A stretch of 35,048 bases of DNA from positions 3,366-38,413 of the forward strand of contig JALCBY010000011.1 in NCBI GenBank assembly GCA_028066055.1, in the 5' to 3' direction. Positions 16,420-25,617 of this stretch are shown here, piece after piece. The notes under the pieces are model-generated. The model saw only the letters and a program-made list of their open reading frames with translations, searched no databases and was not told the origin of the DNA. The DNA is from Hyphomicrobiaceae bacterium (GTDB taxonomy: Bacteria > Pseudomonadota > Alphaproteobacteria > Rhizobiales > Methyloligellaceae). A program made the translations under genes and the position numbers. Each line of letters opens with the position of its first letter. The first letter of the stretch is position 1.

Positions 16420-17958
16420 ATGAGCGATGAACAAACGGTCTTTATCGGCAAGAGCACGAAACGCGAAGAACTGCGGTTGAAACTTGCAAACCGGCACGGG
16501 CTTATCACCGGCGCCACGGGCACGGGCAAGACCGTTTCGCTGCAGATCCTGGCGGAGGGTTTTTCGGCACACGGGGTTCCCGTTTTCTGCGCCGACGTGA
16601 AGGGAGACCTGTCCGGCGTGGCGGAATCAGGCGTCTCGAAGGACTTCCTGGAAGAACGCGCGAAAAAGATTGATTTCGACGATTACGGATACGAAGCCTT
16701 TCCAACCGTGTTCTGGGATTTATTCGGCGAGCAGGGCCACCCGATCCGCACCACGGTCAGCGAGATGGGGCCGTTGCTGTTGGCACGGCTGATGGACCTG
16801 AACGACACGCAGGAGGGTGTCCTGAACATCGCGTTCCGGGTTGCCGACGAGGAAGGGTTGCTTCTGCTCGATCTGAAAGATCTGCGGGCGTTGATGAACC
16901 ATGTGGGCGAACGCGCGAAGGAGCTGTCGACGGAATACGGCAATGTGTCGACGGCTTCCGTCGGCGCGATTCAGCGCTCATTGCTGGTGCTGGAGCAACA
17001 GGGTGGGGAAAATTTCTTCGGCGAACCGGCGCTGGAGATTGCCGATCTCATGCGCACGACGCGCAAGGGTGAGGGCTTTATCAATGTGCTGGCGGCCGAC
17101 AAGCTGATGCAGTCGCCGCGGCTATACGCAACGTTTCTGCTCTGGCTGTTGTCCGAGCTCTTCGAGGAATTGCCCGAGGTGGGCGATCCCGACAAGCCGC
17201 GCCTGGTCTTCTTTTTCGATGAAGCCCATCTGCTGTTCGATGAAGCGCCAAAGGCGCTCGTCGACAAGGTGGAACAGGTCGTCCGTCTTATCCGCTCGAA
17301 GGGCGTCGGGGTTTATTTCGTGACTCAGAACCCGCTGGATGTTCCTGACACCGTGTCGAGCCAACTCGGCAACCGTGTCCAGCACGCATTGCGGGCGTTT
17401 ACGCCGCGCGAACAGCGGGCGGTAAAATCGGCTGCGGAAACCTTCCGGCCGAACCCGGACTTCAAGACGGCGGATGTGATCATGGAACTCGGCGTGGGAG
17501 AGGCGCTGGTTTCGACGCTTGAGAAGAAGGGGCACCCGTCCGTCGTGCAGCGGACGCTCATTCGCCCACCCTCGTCGCGGCTCGGCCCGCTGACGAAAGA
17601 AGAGCGCCGCGATGTGATCAAGGAGAGCCCCGTGTTCGGTGTGTATGACGAAAGTGTCGACCGGGACTCGGCGTATGAAACCCTGCAGAAGCGGGCGAAG
17701 GCGAAGTCGGAGCAGGAAGAGAAACAGCGCAAAAAGGAGTCCGAGCAGGACACGGAAAACCGTGGTGGATTTTCGCTTCCCGACTGGCTCGGCGGTGGCT
17801 CCAGCACCACAACCAGATCGAAAAAAACGACGCGGCGACGCTCCCGCCGGCAAAGTACGACCGAAGCGCTGACCAAATCGGTTGCACGTTCGATGGGAAC
17901 GGCTTTGGGGCGCGCCCTCGTTCGCGGCATTCTCGGCAGCCTCAAGAAAGGATTCTGA
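16420..17958 (+). CDS. HerA-like ATPase, DUF853 (YjgR) family
   Basis: The 512-residue P-loop ATPase is of the HerA/FtsK superfamily. It opens with [20 protein letters not shown]. Walker A is GATGTGKT (residues 31-38). The Walker B region is [16 protein letters not shown] near residues 262-277. An Arg-finger-like segment [17 protein letters not shown] follows. DUF853 proteins such as E. coli YjgR are annotated as nucleoside hydrolases or helicases, but their role is unproven; related HerA proteins translocate DNA. Residues about 420-480 are charged low-complexity sequence, ending in a short hydrophobic amphipathic C-terminus. AAGGGG lies before the ATG. It appears to be transcribed alone. Confidence 0.93.
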   Translation: MSDEQTVFIGKSTKREELRLKLANRHGLITGATGTGKTVSLQILAEGFSAHGVPVFCADVKGDLSGVAESGVSKDFLEERAKKIDFDDYGYEAFPTVFWDLFGEQGHPIRTTVSEMGPLLLARLMDLNDTQEGVLNIAFRVADEEGLLLLDLKDLRALMNHVGERAKELSTEYGNVSTASVGAIQRSLLVLEQQGGENFFGEPALEIADLMRTTRKGEGFINVLAADKLMQSPRLYATFLLWLLSELFEELPEVGDPDKPRLVFFFDEAHLLFDEAPKALVDKVEQVVRLIRSKGVGVYFVTQNPLDVPDTVSSQLGNRVQHALRAFTPREQRAVKSAAETFRPNPDFKTADVIMELGVGEALVSTLEKKGHPSVVQRTLIRPPSSRLGPLTKEERRDVIKESPVFGVYDESVDRDSAYETLQKRAKAKSEQEEKQRKKESEQDTENRGGFSLPDWLGGGSSTTTRSKKTTRRRSRRQSTTEALTKSVARSMGTALGRALVRGILGSLKKGF

Positions 17959-18092
17959 ACTGGAGCCCTGTAACAGAACTTGCCGGCCGGCCTTTTAATC
18001 CGCCGGTGCGGACCCCAGATGTGTCTCAGGGATCGATGAGGGTCCGCTAAACTCAAGTTTCTTTGCATACTTCAATCATCAAGGAGGGGCGA

Positions 18093-18590
18093 ATGGCCAT
18101 ACTGCTGAAAGGTTTGCGTGGTGAGCCTGTCAAGCGCTTGCAGGAAAAGCTCGGGGTCGAGGCAGACGGAATTTTCGGATCCGGCACGGAAAAGGCGCTC
18201 AAGGATTATCAGCAGGCCAACGGTCTCAAGGTCGACGGCATCGCCGGGCCGGACACATTCTCGCAAATGGGACTTTTCGATCTGGTGCTCCTTCGCCGCG
18301 GCACACGCGGAACGACGGTCAAGGCCATGCAGGAGAAGCTCGGTATCGATGCCGATGGGAAATTCGGCGCAGGCACTGAGAAAGCCGTAAAGGACTTTCA
18401 GGAGAAGAACGGCCTCAAGGCCGACGGGATCGTAGGGCCGAATACGCTTGCGAAACTTGAGCTGTTCGAAAGTTCAGCCGCCAAGAATGTTATCGCATCG
18501 GCGGCAGATACAGCCGGAAATGTGTGGGATACGATCGAGGAGGCGGCGGACGGCGCGCTCGATCGCGTGAAGAAGATGTTCGGGTTCTAA
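18093..18590 (+). CDS. Protein with two peptidoglycan-binding-like repeats
   Basis: The 165-residue protein starts at ATG 18093, preceded by AGGAGGGG. It contains two tandem PG_binding_1 repeats at residues about 8-58 and 70-121. Each has the pattern 'VKxLQEKLGxxADGxFGxGTEKAxKDxQ...NGLKxDGIxGPxT'. The C-terminal 40 residues are Ala-rich and helical. There is no signal peptide, which is unusual for a wall-binding domain; the protein may be cytoplasmic, exported in another way, or may use the fold to bind something else. The two repeats are similar enough at DNA level to suggest an internal duplication. Confidence 0.85.
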   Translation: MAILLKGLRGEPVKRLQEKLGVEADGIFGSGTEKALKDYQQANGLKVDGIAGPDTFSQMGLFDLVLLRRGTRGTTVKAMQEKLGIDADGKFGAGTEKAVKDFQEKNGLKADGIVGPNTLAKLELFESSAAKNVIASAADTAGNVWDTIEEAADGALDRVKKMFGF

Positions 18591-18737
18591 CGAACTTTCA
18601 TCACTGAGCTGCCTGACAATACGCGACGACCATGGCGCATGATCGAGATCAAACTCGGTTGTGCGCTTTTGTCGTATGGATTGACGATATCGCCGCTAAC
18701 TTGAACTGACCGGAACTGAAAGGTGCGGAGCCAAAGA

Positions 18738-19094
18738 ATGACAGTGACGAGACTGAAGATATTCGGACTGGTAGCCGCAACCGTCCTGACGGGGCTGTCC
18801 GCCGGAGTGGCCCGGGCGCAGGAAAAGGATCTTGCGGCGGAGGGCAGGGCGCTTGCGCTACAGCACTGCGCGCGCTGTCATGCCGTCGACAGGTCGGACG
18901 TGAGCAAGTTGCCGATTGCGCCGCCCTTCCGCACTTTCGCGGCGAAATGGCCGGTCGAGAGCCTCGAAGAGGCCTTGGCTGAAGGGATCGTGACGGGGCA
19001 CCCGGACATGCCGGTCTTCCAGTTTGAACCGGAACAGATCGCGGCATTGCTGGAGCACCTGACCGAAATCGCCGAAAAGCCGAAACCGCAATAG
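18738..19094 (+). CDS. Small periplasmic c-type cytochrome
   Basis: The 118-residue protein has a Sec signal peptide (MTVTRLKIFGL to cleavage after ARAQ, about residue 28), a single heme-binding motif CARCH and a likely distal methionine in GHPDMPVF. It is a class I monoheme cytochrome c of the electron-transfer type found in periplasmic respiratory chains. GGAG lies seven bases before ATG 18738, which is preferred over an in-frame start at 18723. It converges with sodB across a shared terminator. The electron partner is not evident from the neighbours. Confidence 0.87.
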   Translation: MTVTRLKIFGLVAATVLTGLSAGVARAQEKDLAAEGRALALQHCARCHAVDRSDVSKLPIAPPFRTFAAKWPVESLEEALAEGIVTGHPDMPVFQFEPEQIAALLEHLTEIAEKPKPQ

Positions 19095-19105
19095 GTCACG
19101 CAAAA

Positions 19106-19135
19106 AAAGGCCGGATGAGTTTTCATCCGGCCTTT
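19106..19135. terminator. Bidirectional terminator between cytochrome c and sodB
   Basis: A 13-bp perfect inverted repeat (AAAGGCCGGATGA / TCATCCGGCCTTT) with a four-base loop lies between the two converging genes. It has an A run on the left arm and a T run on the right, so it can stop transcripts from both sides. Confidence 0.9.
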
Positions 19136-19157
19136 GTGCAATTTGCTTGCGCGTGCC

Positions 19158-19763
19158 TCAGCTTGCCGCTTCGAAGAGCTCCGCGACATAGTCCCAGTTG
19201 ATGAGGCTGTCGACCCAGGCCTCGAGATATTTGGGCCGCGCATTGCGGTAATCGATATAGTAGGAGTGCTCCCAGACATCGCAGCCGAGCAGCGGTGCGG
19301 CGCCATGGATCAATGGATTCTCGCCATTGGGCGTTTTCATGATTTCCAGCTTGCCGTCCTTCAGTGCAAGCCAGCACCAGCCCGACCCGAACTGCGTCAG
19401 ACCGGCATCGACAAAAGCCTTCTTGAAGGCGTCATACCCACCCAGATCCTCATTGATCTTGGCTTCGAGTGCCCCCGGCAGACTGCTTCCGCCGCCGCCA
19501 CCCTTCATCCATTTCCAGAAATGAACGTGGTTGTAGTGCTGGGCGGCATTGTTGAAGAGGCCCGCGTTCGAGCCGTGCGACGCGACCACGATCTCCTCAA
19601 GGCTTTTGCCTTCAAGCCCGGATCCTTCCAGCAGCTTGTTGCCGTTGTCGACATAGGCCTGATGGTGCTTGTCGTGATGAAATTCGAGTGTTTCAGCCGA
19701 CATGTAGGGCTGAAGCGCATCATATGCATAAGGCAGATCAGGAAGTTCGAACGCCACGGTCAT
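19158..19763 (-). CDS. sodB: Superoxide dismutase, iron type
   Basis: The 201-residue enzyme converts superoxide to oxygen and hydrogen peroxide in the cytoplasm. Metal ligands are His29 (LEFHHDKHH), His79 (HYNHVHF), Asp163 and His167 (GCDVWEHSYY). Gln75 in NNAAQ is the FeSOD-type outer-sphere glutamine, which points to iron rather than manganese, although cambialistic use cannot be excluded. A glycine run near residue 90 lengthens one loop, as often seen in alphaproteobacterial enzymes. GAGGGAGATG precedes the start. It shares a terminator with the cytochrome gene. Confidence 0.96.
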   Translation of the reverse strand: MTVAFELPDLPYAYDALQPYMSAETLEFHHDKHHQAYVDNGNKLLEGSGLEGKSLEEIVVASHGSNAGLFNNAAQHYNHVHFWKWMKGGGGGSSLPGALEAKINEDLGGYDAFKKAFVDAGLTQFGSGWCWLALKDGKLEIMKTPNGENPLIHGAAPLLGCDVWEHSYYIDYRNARPKYLEAWVDSLINWDYVAELFEAAS

Positions 19764-19856
19764 CTCCCTCGTTTACAGACAGAATGTTGATGTTGCGCGC
19801 ACACTAGACGCAACGAATCTTCAACGCAACAAATCGCCCCACGTGCCTGAGCGTGC

Positions 19857-21068
19857 CTAGCAGAATGCCTGTATGCCCGTCTGCGAACGTCCGAGGATGA
19901 GGCCATGAATATCGTGGGTGCCTTCATACGTATTCACCGTCTCCAAATTCAGCATGTGGCGGATCACGTGATACTCGTCGACGATCCCGTTACCGCCATG
20001 CATGTCCCGTGCGTTGCGGGCGACGTCGAGGGCCTTGCCGCAATTGTTGCGCTTCAACAGTGAGATCGCTTCGGGCCATTCATTGCCTGAGTCAAAGACC
20101 CGCCCGAGCTGAAGCGCTCCTTGCAGGCCCAGTGCGATTTCGGTCTGCATGTCGGCCAGTTTCTTCTGGATCAGCTGATTGGCCGCCAGCGGACGCCCGA
20201 ACTGCTCGCGGTCGAGCACATATTGCCGCGCTGCGTGCCAGCAGAATTCCGCCGCACCCATCGCACCCCAGCAGATGCCGAAGCGTGCGCGGTTCAGGCA
20301 CCGGAATGGGCCGGCCAGACCTTCCGCGCCGGGCAGCAGGTTTTCTTCAGGAACAAAGCAGTCGTCGAGAACGATTTCGCCGGTCTCAGACGCGCGAAGC
20401 GAGAACTTACCTTCGATTTTTGGTGTCGAAAGCCCCTCCATGCCGCGCTCGACAATGAACCCTCGGATTACGCCATCCTCGGTCTTCGCCCAGACGACGC
20501 AGACACCCGCACTCGGCGCATTCGATATCCATGTCTTGGCGCCCTTGAGGATGTAACCACCATCCGTCTTTACGGCGCGCGTTCGCATTCCGCCGGGGTC
20601 CGAGCCGTGATCCGGTTCCGTCAGGCCGAAGCATCCGATCATCTCGCCCGATGCCAGTTTGGGGAGAAACTTCTTCCGCTGTTCCTCGGTGCCGTACTCG
20701 TAGATCGGAAAGATCACTAGCGAGTTCTGAACGCTCATCGCCGAGCGGTAACCGGAGTCAACGCGTTCCACTTCCCGCGCGATCAGGCCATACGACGTGT
20801 ATCCGAGCCCCGAACCGCCATACTCTTCCGGAAGCGTCACTGCGAGCAGGCCGAGTTTGCCCATCTCACGCATCACGTCGAGATCGAAATTTTCGTCACG
20901 AAATGCCTCAAGTATCCGCGGCATCAGCTTGTCCTGGGAATAGCGGTGCGCGTTGTCCCGTACCATCCGCTCTTCTTCACTCAGCTGTCCATCGAGGTCC
21001 AACGGGTCGGTCCAGTCGAACTTGACCTTGGACGGCGATGGCTCGTGCTTCTGCGCTGGCTGGCTCAT
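19857..21068 (-). CDS. gcdH: Glutaryl-CoA dehydrogenase
   Basis: The 403-residue FAD enzyme oxidises and decarboxylates glutaryl-CoA to crotonyl-CoA in lysine, tryptophan and aromatic catabolism. It shows the GcdH signature around [10 protein letters not shown], whose Arg binds the gamma-carboxylate. The catalytic glutamate is present in [10 protein letters not shown], unlike the other acyl-CoA dehydrogenase-fold gene in the window. Other family segments are [13 protein letters not shown] and [20 protein letters not shown] precedes ATG 21068, which is chosen over an upstream in-frame start at 21092. It is the last gene of a minus-strand run with the NHL and oligopeptidase genes. Confidence 0.95.
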   Translation of the reverse strand: MSQPAQKHEPSPSKVKFDWTDPLDLDGQLSEEERMVRDNAHRYSQDKLMPRILEAFRDENFDLDVMREMGKLGLLAVTLPEEYGGSGLGYTSYGLIAREVERVDSGYRSAMSVQNSLVIFPIYEYGTEEQRKKFLPKLASGEMIGCFGLTEPDHGSDPGGMRTRAVKTDGGYILKGAKTWISNAPSAGVCVVWAKTEDGVIRGFIVERGMEGLSTPKIEGKFSLRASETGEIVLDDCFVPEENLLPGAEGLAGPFRCLNRARFGICWGAMGAAEFCWHAARQYVLDREQFGRPLAANQLIQKKLADMQTEIALGLQGALQLGRVFDSGNEWPEAISLLKRNNCGKALDVARNARDMHGGNGIVDEYHVIRHMLNLETVNTYEGTHDIHGLILGRSQTGIQAFC

Positions 21069-21107
21069 GATTTCCTCGTTCGCAAAACTCAATGGGGTTG
21101 CCGGTTA

Positions 21108-21977
21108 TTATCGCACTCTGCGGTAGCGGACGATACGATTATTGCCGCTGTCGGCAAACCAGATATCGTCGCCACGGATGACGACGCCTTCCGGTGTCGT
21201 GAATTTACCCGGCCCCTTGCCGCGCTTGCCGTCGCCGATCACCGTGATTAGTTCGCCATCGGGACTGATCACCTTGATCGAATGCGTGTTCTTGTCGGCG
21301 ACGACCAGCAGACCATCGTCGGTCATGTCCTGGTAGCGGGGGCCTTTGAATTTATACGGCTCGCCTTCGAGCACCTTTTTCGTCTTCAGATCCCTGGACA
21401 TCAGGACCATGCGGTCGTTGGCCGAGTCAGCGACCCAGAAAGACCCGGCCCGGTCCGCGATCACATCATGCGGTGCGCGCAGGCCTTTTGCCTCACCGGC
21501 AATCTCGTTGTTCTCGAAGACAACAATGTTTCCGCTTCCAGCGCCTGTCACGTAAACGCGGTTTTCCGACTGCGCGAACACGCCTTCGGGCGCATAGAAA
21601 CCGCCTGCAAGTTCACCGACCTTTTTTCCGTTCACACCGTCGATCTCGTAGATCACAACCCTGTCGTTACCGGTATCGGCGACGTAAAGGCGACCGTCGG
21701 GACCGATGTGGACGTCATGTGGTGCAGACAGGTCGTCTTTCTCGCCGATGGCGCCGAGCAGTTTAAGCGAGCGGGCGTCAAGGACGGCGACCCGGTTATG
21801 CCCGAGATCAGACACATAGAGATGTTTGCCCGTCGGCGACAAATCAACGTCATGGGGATTTGAAAGTTCGGGCTCGCTCGCCGCGACGAACCTCGTGTTG
21901 AACTCCGCCGCGGATGCGTCCGGCGTCACCGCACACACCGCAAGAACCATGAGCAGATTGAAGATTAGTTTGCGCAT
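21108..21977 (-). CDS. Exported NHL-repeat beta-propeller protein
   Basis: The 289-residue protein has a Sec signal peptide (MRKLIFNLLMVLAVCA, cleavage probably after ASA at residues 22-24). It then has about six NHL-type repeats with the pattern 'L..PhDVxxxxdGxhYVaDxGNdRVvxx'. Such six-bladed propellers act as binding scaffolds or, in the peptidylglycine lyase and vitellogenin-type branches, as enzymes. No catalytic metal set can be assigned here. Its start overlaps the end of the oligopeptidase gene by 13 bases, so the two are translated from one message. No biological partner is known. Confidence 0.85.
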   Translation of the reverse strand: MRKLIFNLLMVLAVCAVTPDASAAEFNTRFVAASEPELSNPHDVDLSPTGKHLYVSDLGHNRVAVLDARSLKLLGAIGEKDDLSAPHDVHIGPDGRLYVADTGNDRVVIYEIDGVNGKKVGELAGGFYAPEGVFAQSENRVYVTGAGSGNIVVFENNEIAGEAKGLRAPHDVIADRAGSFWVADSANDRMVLMSRDLKTKKVLEGEPYKFKGPRYQDMTDDGLLVVADKNTHSIKVISPDGELITVIGDGKRGKGPGKFTTPEGVVIRGDDIWFADSGNNRIVRYRRVR

Positions 21978-24070
21978 TCAAGCTTCCCGGTGACTTTGAG
22001 CGCGAAGGCATAGGCGATCGCGACTTCCTTCAAACGGTCAAACCGCCCCGACGCGCCACCATGACCCGCGTCCATATTCGTCTTCAGCATAAGGATCGGG
22101 TCGTTCGTTTTCAGAGCGCGCAGTTTGGCGATCCATTTGGCCGGCTCCCAATAGGTGACGCGTGGATCGGTGAGACCGGCAAGAGCCAGGATGTTCGGAT
22201 AGCTTTGTGACGTCACATTGTCATAGGGGGAGTAGGCTGCGATGACCTCATACGCTTCTTTGTCCTCAATCGGGTTCCCCCATTCCGGCCACTCCGGCGG
22301 TGTGAGCGGAAGGGTGTCGTCGAGCATCGTGTTGAGCACGTCGACAAACGGCACCTCGGCGATCACGCCTGCAAACAGATCGGGCGCCATGTTCGCCACC
22401 GCGCCCATCAGCATGCCGCCGGCGCTGCCGCCATGGGCGACGATTTTTCCGCGTGATGTGAAATTTTCCCGCGCGAGATGTTCACCTGCCGACACGAAAT
22501 CCTTGAACGTGTTGGTCTTGGACGCACCACGGCCTTCCCGATACCAGCGGTAACCCTTCTCCTTGCCGCCGCGAATATGCGCAATGGCAAAGATGAAGCC
22601 CCGGTCTGCCAAGCTGAGGCAGTTGGTGTTGAAGCCCGCCGGTATGGAGATGCCATAGGCGCCATACCCGTAGAGCAGCAGTGGCGCGTCCCCATTGAGA
22701 GGCGTGGTCTTGCGGTAGAGCAGGGTGACCGGGATGGTCTCATCGTCATGCGCCGGCGCCATGATGCGCCGCGTGACATAGTCGTCCGGATTATGGCCGC
22801 TCGGAACTTCCTGTGTTTTCCGCAAGGTACGGTCGCGGCTTTGCACATCATAGTCGAACACTTGCGCCGGGGTCGTCATCGACGAATAGGTGAACCGGAC
22901 CGTGGTCGTGTCATATTCGTAACCGGACGACAGGCCGAGCGCATATGCATCCTCTTCGAAGGCAATGGCGTGTTCCGAGCCATCGGAAGTCTGGCGAACA
23001 ACGATACGCGGCAGCCCGTCTTCACGCTCCAGCCGGATGAGGTGATCCTTGTAGGGAACAACGTCGAGGATCAGGCGGCCTTGTTTGTGGGGTTCGATTT
23101 CGCGCCAATTCTCGCGGTCAGGTGCATCCACCGGCGCTTCGACGATCTTGAAATCTTCCGCACCGTCAACATTCGTGCAGATGATGAATTTGTCATCCTG
23201 GTGCTCGACGGAATACTCATGCCCGACGTCGCGGGCGGAGATGAGGCGGGGCTCCGAACCCGGTGCATTCGCATCAATGATGCGTATCTCGGAGGTCTGG
23301 TGATCGTGCGCGTCGATGACGATAAAAGCGCGGCTCTGCGTCATGCCGACGCCGACAAAGAACCCAGGATCAGCTTCCTCGTAAATGAGGACATCCTGAT
23401 CCGGCTCGGTGCCAAGCGTATGGCGAAAGATCTGGCGTGGTCGGTGGTTCTCATCGAGCCGGGAATAGAACAGCGTCTTGCTGTCGTTGGCCCAGACCGC
23501 GCCACCCGCCGTGTCGGGTATCGGCACGCCGATTTCGTCGCCCGTTTCAATTTTGAGCACGTGCATGGCGTAATACTCCGAACCATTGGTATCGCTGGAG
23601 TAGGCGACAAGCTTGTGATCGGGGCTGTGCGAAACGCCGCCGATCCTGAAATAGGCGTGCGGTTCGGCAAGCGCGTTGGCGTCGATCAGAACCTGATGCT
23701 CATCGCCCTCGCGCAAACGTCGACAAAAGAGGGGATGCTGTCCTCCGGTGACATATCGGGTGAAGTAGGCGAACGGACCGTCGGGTGCCGGAACGCTGGA
23801 ATCGTCTTCCTTGATCCGGCCCTTCATTTCCGCAAACAGGGTTTCCTGTAGCTTGTCCGTTTCAGCCATGATGGCGGCCGTGTAGCTGTTTTCCGCTTCC
23901 AGAACGGTACGAATATCCGGAGCCAGGACGGAGGGGTCACGCATGACCTCCTGCCAGTTGTCGGCCCGCAGCCAAGCGTAATTGTCGGTTCTCGTGATGC
24001 CGTGACGGGTATCTTCCACAGGACGTTTTCCCGTCGCAGGTGGAGCAGGGGGAGACGTTTCGTTGTTCAT
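21965..24070 (-). CDS. ptrB: Oligopeptidase B-like S9 serine peptidase
   Basis: The 701-residue protein from ATG 24070 has an N-terminal propeller domain and a C-terminal alpha/beta hydrolase. The nucleophile is Ser549 in HGGSAGGML. The acidic residue is in GLTDPRVTYWEPAKW and the histidine in DAGHGGASGR. Oligopeptidase B cuts short peptides after Lys or Arg in the cytoplasm. A TTG five codons upstream (24085) is possible, but no ribosome site supports it. It sits 37 bases after msrB ends and overlaps the following NHL gene, forming an operon of msrB, ptrB, the NHL gene and perhaps gcdH. Confidence 0.92.
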   Translation of the reverse strand: MNNETSPPAPPATGKRPVEDTRHGITRTDNYAWLRADNWQEVMRDPSVLAPDIRTVLEAENSYTAAIMAETDKLQETLFAEMKGRIKEDDSSVPAPDGPFAYFTRYVTGGQHPLFCRRLREGDEHQVLIDANALAEPHAYFRIGGVSHSPDHKLVAYSSDTNGSEYYAMHVLKIETGDEIGVPIPDTAGGAVWANDSKTLFYSRLDENHRPRQIFRHTLGTEPDQDVLIYEEADPGFFVGVGMTQSRAFIVIDAHDHQTSEIRIIDANAPGSEPRLISARDVGHEYSVEHQDDKFIICTNVDGAEDFKIVEAPVDAPDRENWREIEPHKQGRLILDVVPYKDHLIRLEREDGLPRIVVRQTSDGSEHAIAFEEDAYALGLSSGYEYDTTTVRFTYSSMTTPAQVFDYDVQSRDRTLRKTQEVPSGHNPDDYVTRRIMAPAHDDETIPVTLLYRKTTPLNGDAPLLLYGYGAYGISIPAGFNTNCLSLADRGFIFAIAHIRGGKEKGYRWYREGRGASKTNTFKDFVSAGEHLARENFTSRGKIVAHGGSAGGMLMGAVANMAPDLFAGVIAEVPFVDVLNTMLDDTLPLTPPEWPEWGNPIEDKEAYEVIAAYSPYDNVTSQSYPNILALAGLTDPRVTYWEPAKWIAKLRALKTNDPILMLKTNMDAGHGGASGRFDRLKEVAIAYAFALKVTGKLECAN

Positions 24071-24107
24071 TGGTAGAGTACTCAAATTCTGTCCGGGAGG
24101 GGAGTGA

Positions 24108-24524
24108 CTACGTATCGTCGGCGTCGTGCTTCAGCGCCAGGCCGTTGATGCAGTAGCGCAGGCCGGTTGGGTCCGGCCCGTCGGGGAAGACGTGTCCCAG
24201 ATGGGAGTCGCATGCAGCGCATCGCACTTCGGTACGGGTCATGAAGAGCTTTCTGTCTTCATATTCGCTGAGGGCTTCGTCCGACGCGGGCGCGGTAAAA
24301 CTTGGCCAGCCGGTACCGGAGTCAAACTTGTGATCTGAAGAGAACAGAGCTTTGCCGCAACACACGCAGGAGAACATGCCTTCTTTCTTCGTCGCATTGT
24401 AGGGATGCGAGAAAGGCGGCTCGGTGCCGTGAAGCCGGGTGATATGATACTGTTCGGGTGTGAGCTGCTCGCGCCACTCGGCGTCCGATTTTTCGATTTT
24501 CGTACGCTCTTTCTCGTCACTCAT
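24108..24524 (-). CDS. msrB: Peptide-methionine (R)-S-oxide reductase
   Basis: The 138-residue enzyme reduces methionine-R-sulfoxide in proteins. It has the SelR signature GTGWPSF, the catalytic Cys125 in RYCINGLAL, and two zinc pairs, Cys53/Cys56 (CVCC) and Cys102/Cys105 (CAAC). Length is typical for a single-domain MsrB without a signal peptide, so it is cytoplasmic. ATG 24524 has a purine-rich GGAGAAT site upstream and gives the usual N-terminus; a start at 24551 is less likely. It heads the minus-strand run and diverges from the antiporter operon. Confidence 0.95.
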   Translation of the reverse strand: MSDEKERTKIEKSDAEWREQLTPEQYHITRLHGTEPPFSHPYNATKKEGMFSCVCCGKALFSSDHKFDSGTGWPSFTAPASDEALSEYEDRKLFMTRTEVRCAACDSHLGHVFPDGPDPTGLRYCINGLALKHDADDT

Positions 24525-24727
24525 GTCTCTATTCTCCGGACCGCAAACCACGGTAGCTGACGTCGGCGGTGACTGTGCATCAGAAGCGCTTCAATTTGGG
24601 GTGGCCTTGCTCGGCGCAGGCCCACTTTACCATCCGCGGTTTGCGAATACAGTGGACGATGGTCACATTCGCTTGTGGATGTCGTGCCACCGAATTCCGA
24701 TTTTGTCCAAGTCAAACTTGATAGATT

Positions 24728-24751
24728 GCGGAAATCTGCGAACATTTCCGC
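24728..24751. repeat. Inverted repeat in the msrB-mnhE divergent region
   Basis: Eight-base arms GCGGAAAT and ATTTCCGC are separated by eight bases. A second dyad, AACGCGG/CCGCGTT with a three-base gap, follows at 24782-24798. Apart from these dyads the 335-base gap between msrB and mnhE shows no gene that I can support. They are candidate operators or leader hairpins for the antiporter operon. Confidence 0.45.
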
Positions 24752-24781
24752 CACAGCGAATCAGTCCGTCGCCGTTTCGCA

Positions 24782-24798
24782 AACGCGGATCCCGCGTT
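24782..24798. repeat. Second inverted repeat upstream of the antiporter operon
   Basis: Seven-base arms AACGCGG and CCGCGTT flank three bases. It lies 62 bases before the proposed mnhE start. It could be a protein-binding dyad; the loop is short for an RNA hairpin. Confidence 0.4.
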
Positions 24799-24845
24799 AT
24801 CGTAGAGCGAAACATGTGCCCGGACATGCAGCTACGTGCCCAGAA

Positions 24846-24855
24846 GGGGGAGGGG
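24846..24855 (+). promoter_or_regulatory. Ribosome binding site fixing the GTG start of mnhE
   Basis: GGGGGAGGGG ends four bases before GTG 24860. It favours that start over another in-frame GTG at 24836, which has no such site. Confidence 0.65.
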
Positions 24856-24859
24856 CCGC

Positions 24860-25333
24860 GTGCTTTATTGGAGCCTTGGACTGATCTTGATGTGTTTCTG
24901 GCTGGTGTTATCCGGTCAGGGCAAAACATTTCTTGTCGTCATGGGAGTTGTCTCGGTTCTGGGCGTGGTGGCGCTGGCCCGGCGGATGGGGATCGCCGAT
25001 GAGGAAGGCCACCCAATCCACCTTTCGCCGAAAGCCGTTACATACTGGCCGTGGCTTGGCCTGGAGATCGCCAAGTCTGCCTGGGATGTGACGAAAATCA
25101 TTCTCAGTCCCAAACTTCCGATCTCGCCTACCCTGATCCGCGTGCGAGCGAGCCAGCGCACACCCGTCGGGGTCGCGACTTATGCGAACTCGATCACACT
25201 GACGCCGGGCACGGTCACGGCGCGGGTCAACGGCAACGAATTTCTCATCCATGCGATTACGCGCAAGGGGGCGGAAGACCTTGCCGAAGGCACCATGGAC
25301 CGTCGCGTCAAGCAATTCGAGGGCAGCGAATGA
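24860..25333 (+). CDS. mnhE: Mrp-type Na+/H+ antiporter subunit E
   Basis: The 157-residue membrane protein is the first subunit of the operon. It starts at GTG 24860 after a strong ribosome site. Two N-terminal hydrophobic segments (LYWSLGLILMCFWLVLSG and FLVVMGVVSVLGVVALA) are followed by a cytoplasmic domain with the family phrases YANSITLTPGTVTA and FLIHAIT. MrpE proteins assemble with subunits F and G in a module of the Mrp complex and affect its activity. Its stop overlaps the start of mnhF (ATGA). Confidence 0.93.
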   Translation: MLYWSLGLILMCFWLVLSGQGKTFLVVMGVVSVLGVVALARRMGIADEEGHPIHLSPKAVTYWPWLGLEIAKSAWDVTKIILSPKLPISPTLIRVRASQRTPVGVATYANSITLTPGTVTARVNGNEFLIHAITRKGAEDLAEGTMDRRVKQFEGSE

Positions 25334-25617
25334 TTCTGGCTGTCGCATGCCTTGCGGTTCTGGTTGCGCTCGCTCTGGGCGTCGTGCGGGCACTTCGCGG
25401 CCCGACCGTTTTCGACCGGCTGCTTGCCGCAAACGCCATTGGCACGGGTGCCATCATGCTGCTGGCGCTGGTCGGTTTTCTCACGGGCCGCCCGGAGTTC
25501 CTCGACATTGGCATCTTGTATGCTCTCCTCAACATCATCGGTACGCTGGCTGTTTTGAAGTATTTCCGATACGGAAGCCTCAGCCATCCCGGTGGTGAGG
25601 AACCGGAGGAGTCCTGA
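25330..25617 (+). CDS. mnhF: Mrp-type Na+/H+ antiporter subunit F
   Basis: The 95-residue protein has three hydrophobic segments and the family motif RGPTVFDRLLAANAIGT near residues 23-39. The loop LDIGILYALLNIIGTLA forms the last membrane pair. It belongs to the EFG module of Mrp complexes. ATG overlaps the mnhE stop by four bases, and its own stop overlaps the mnhG start, indicating coupled translation. Confidence 0.93.
   Translation: MILAVACLAVLVALALGVVRALRGPTVFDRLLAANAIGTGAIMLLALVGFLTGRPEFLDIGILYALLNIIGTLAVLKYFRYGSLSHPGGEEPEES

Noticed and set aside
22478-23851. 457-codon plus-strand frame opposite oligopeptidase B
   Set aside because: It lies fully inside ptrB, whose catalytic residues are all present, and has no ribosome site or domain.
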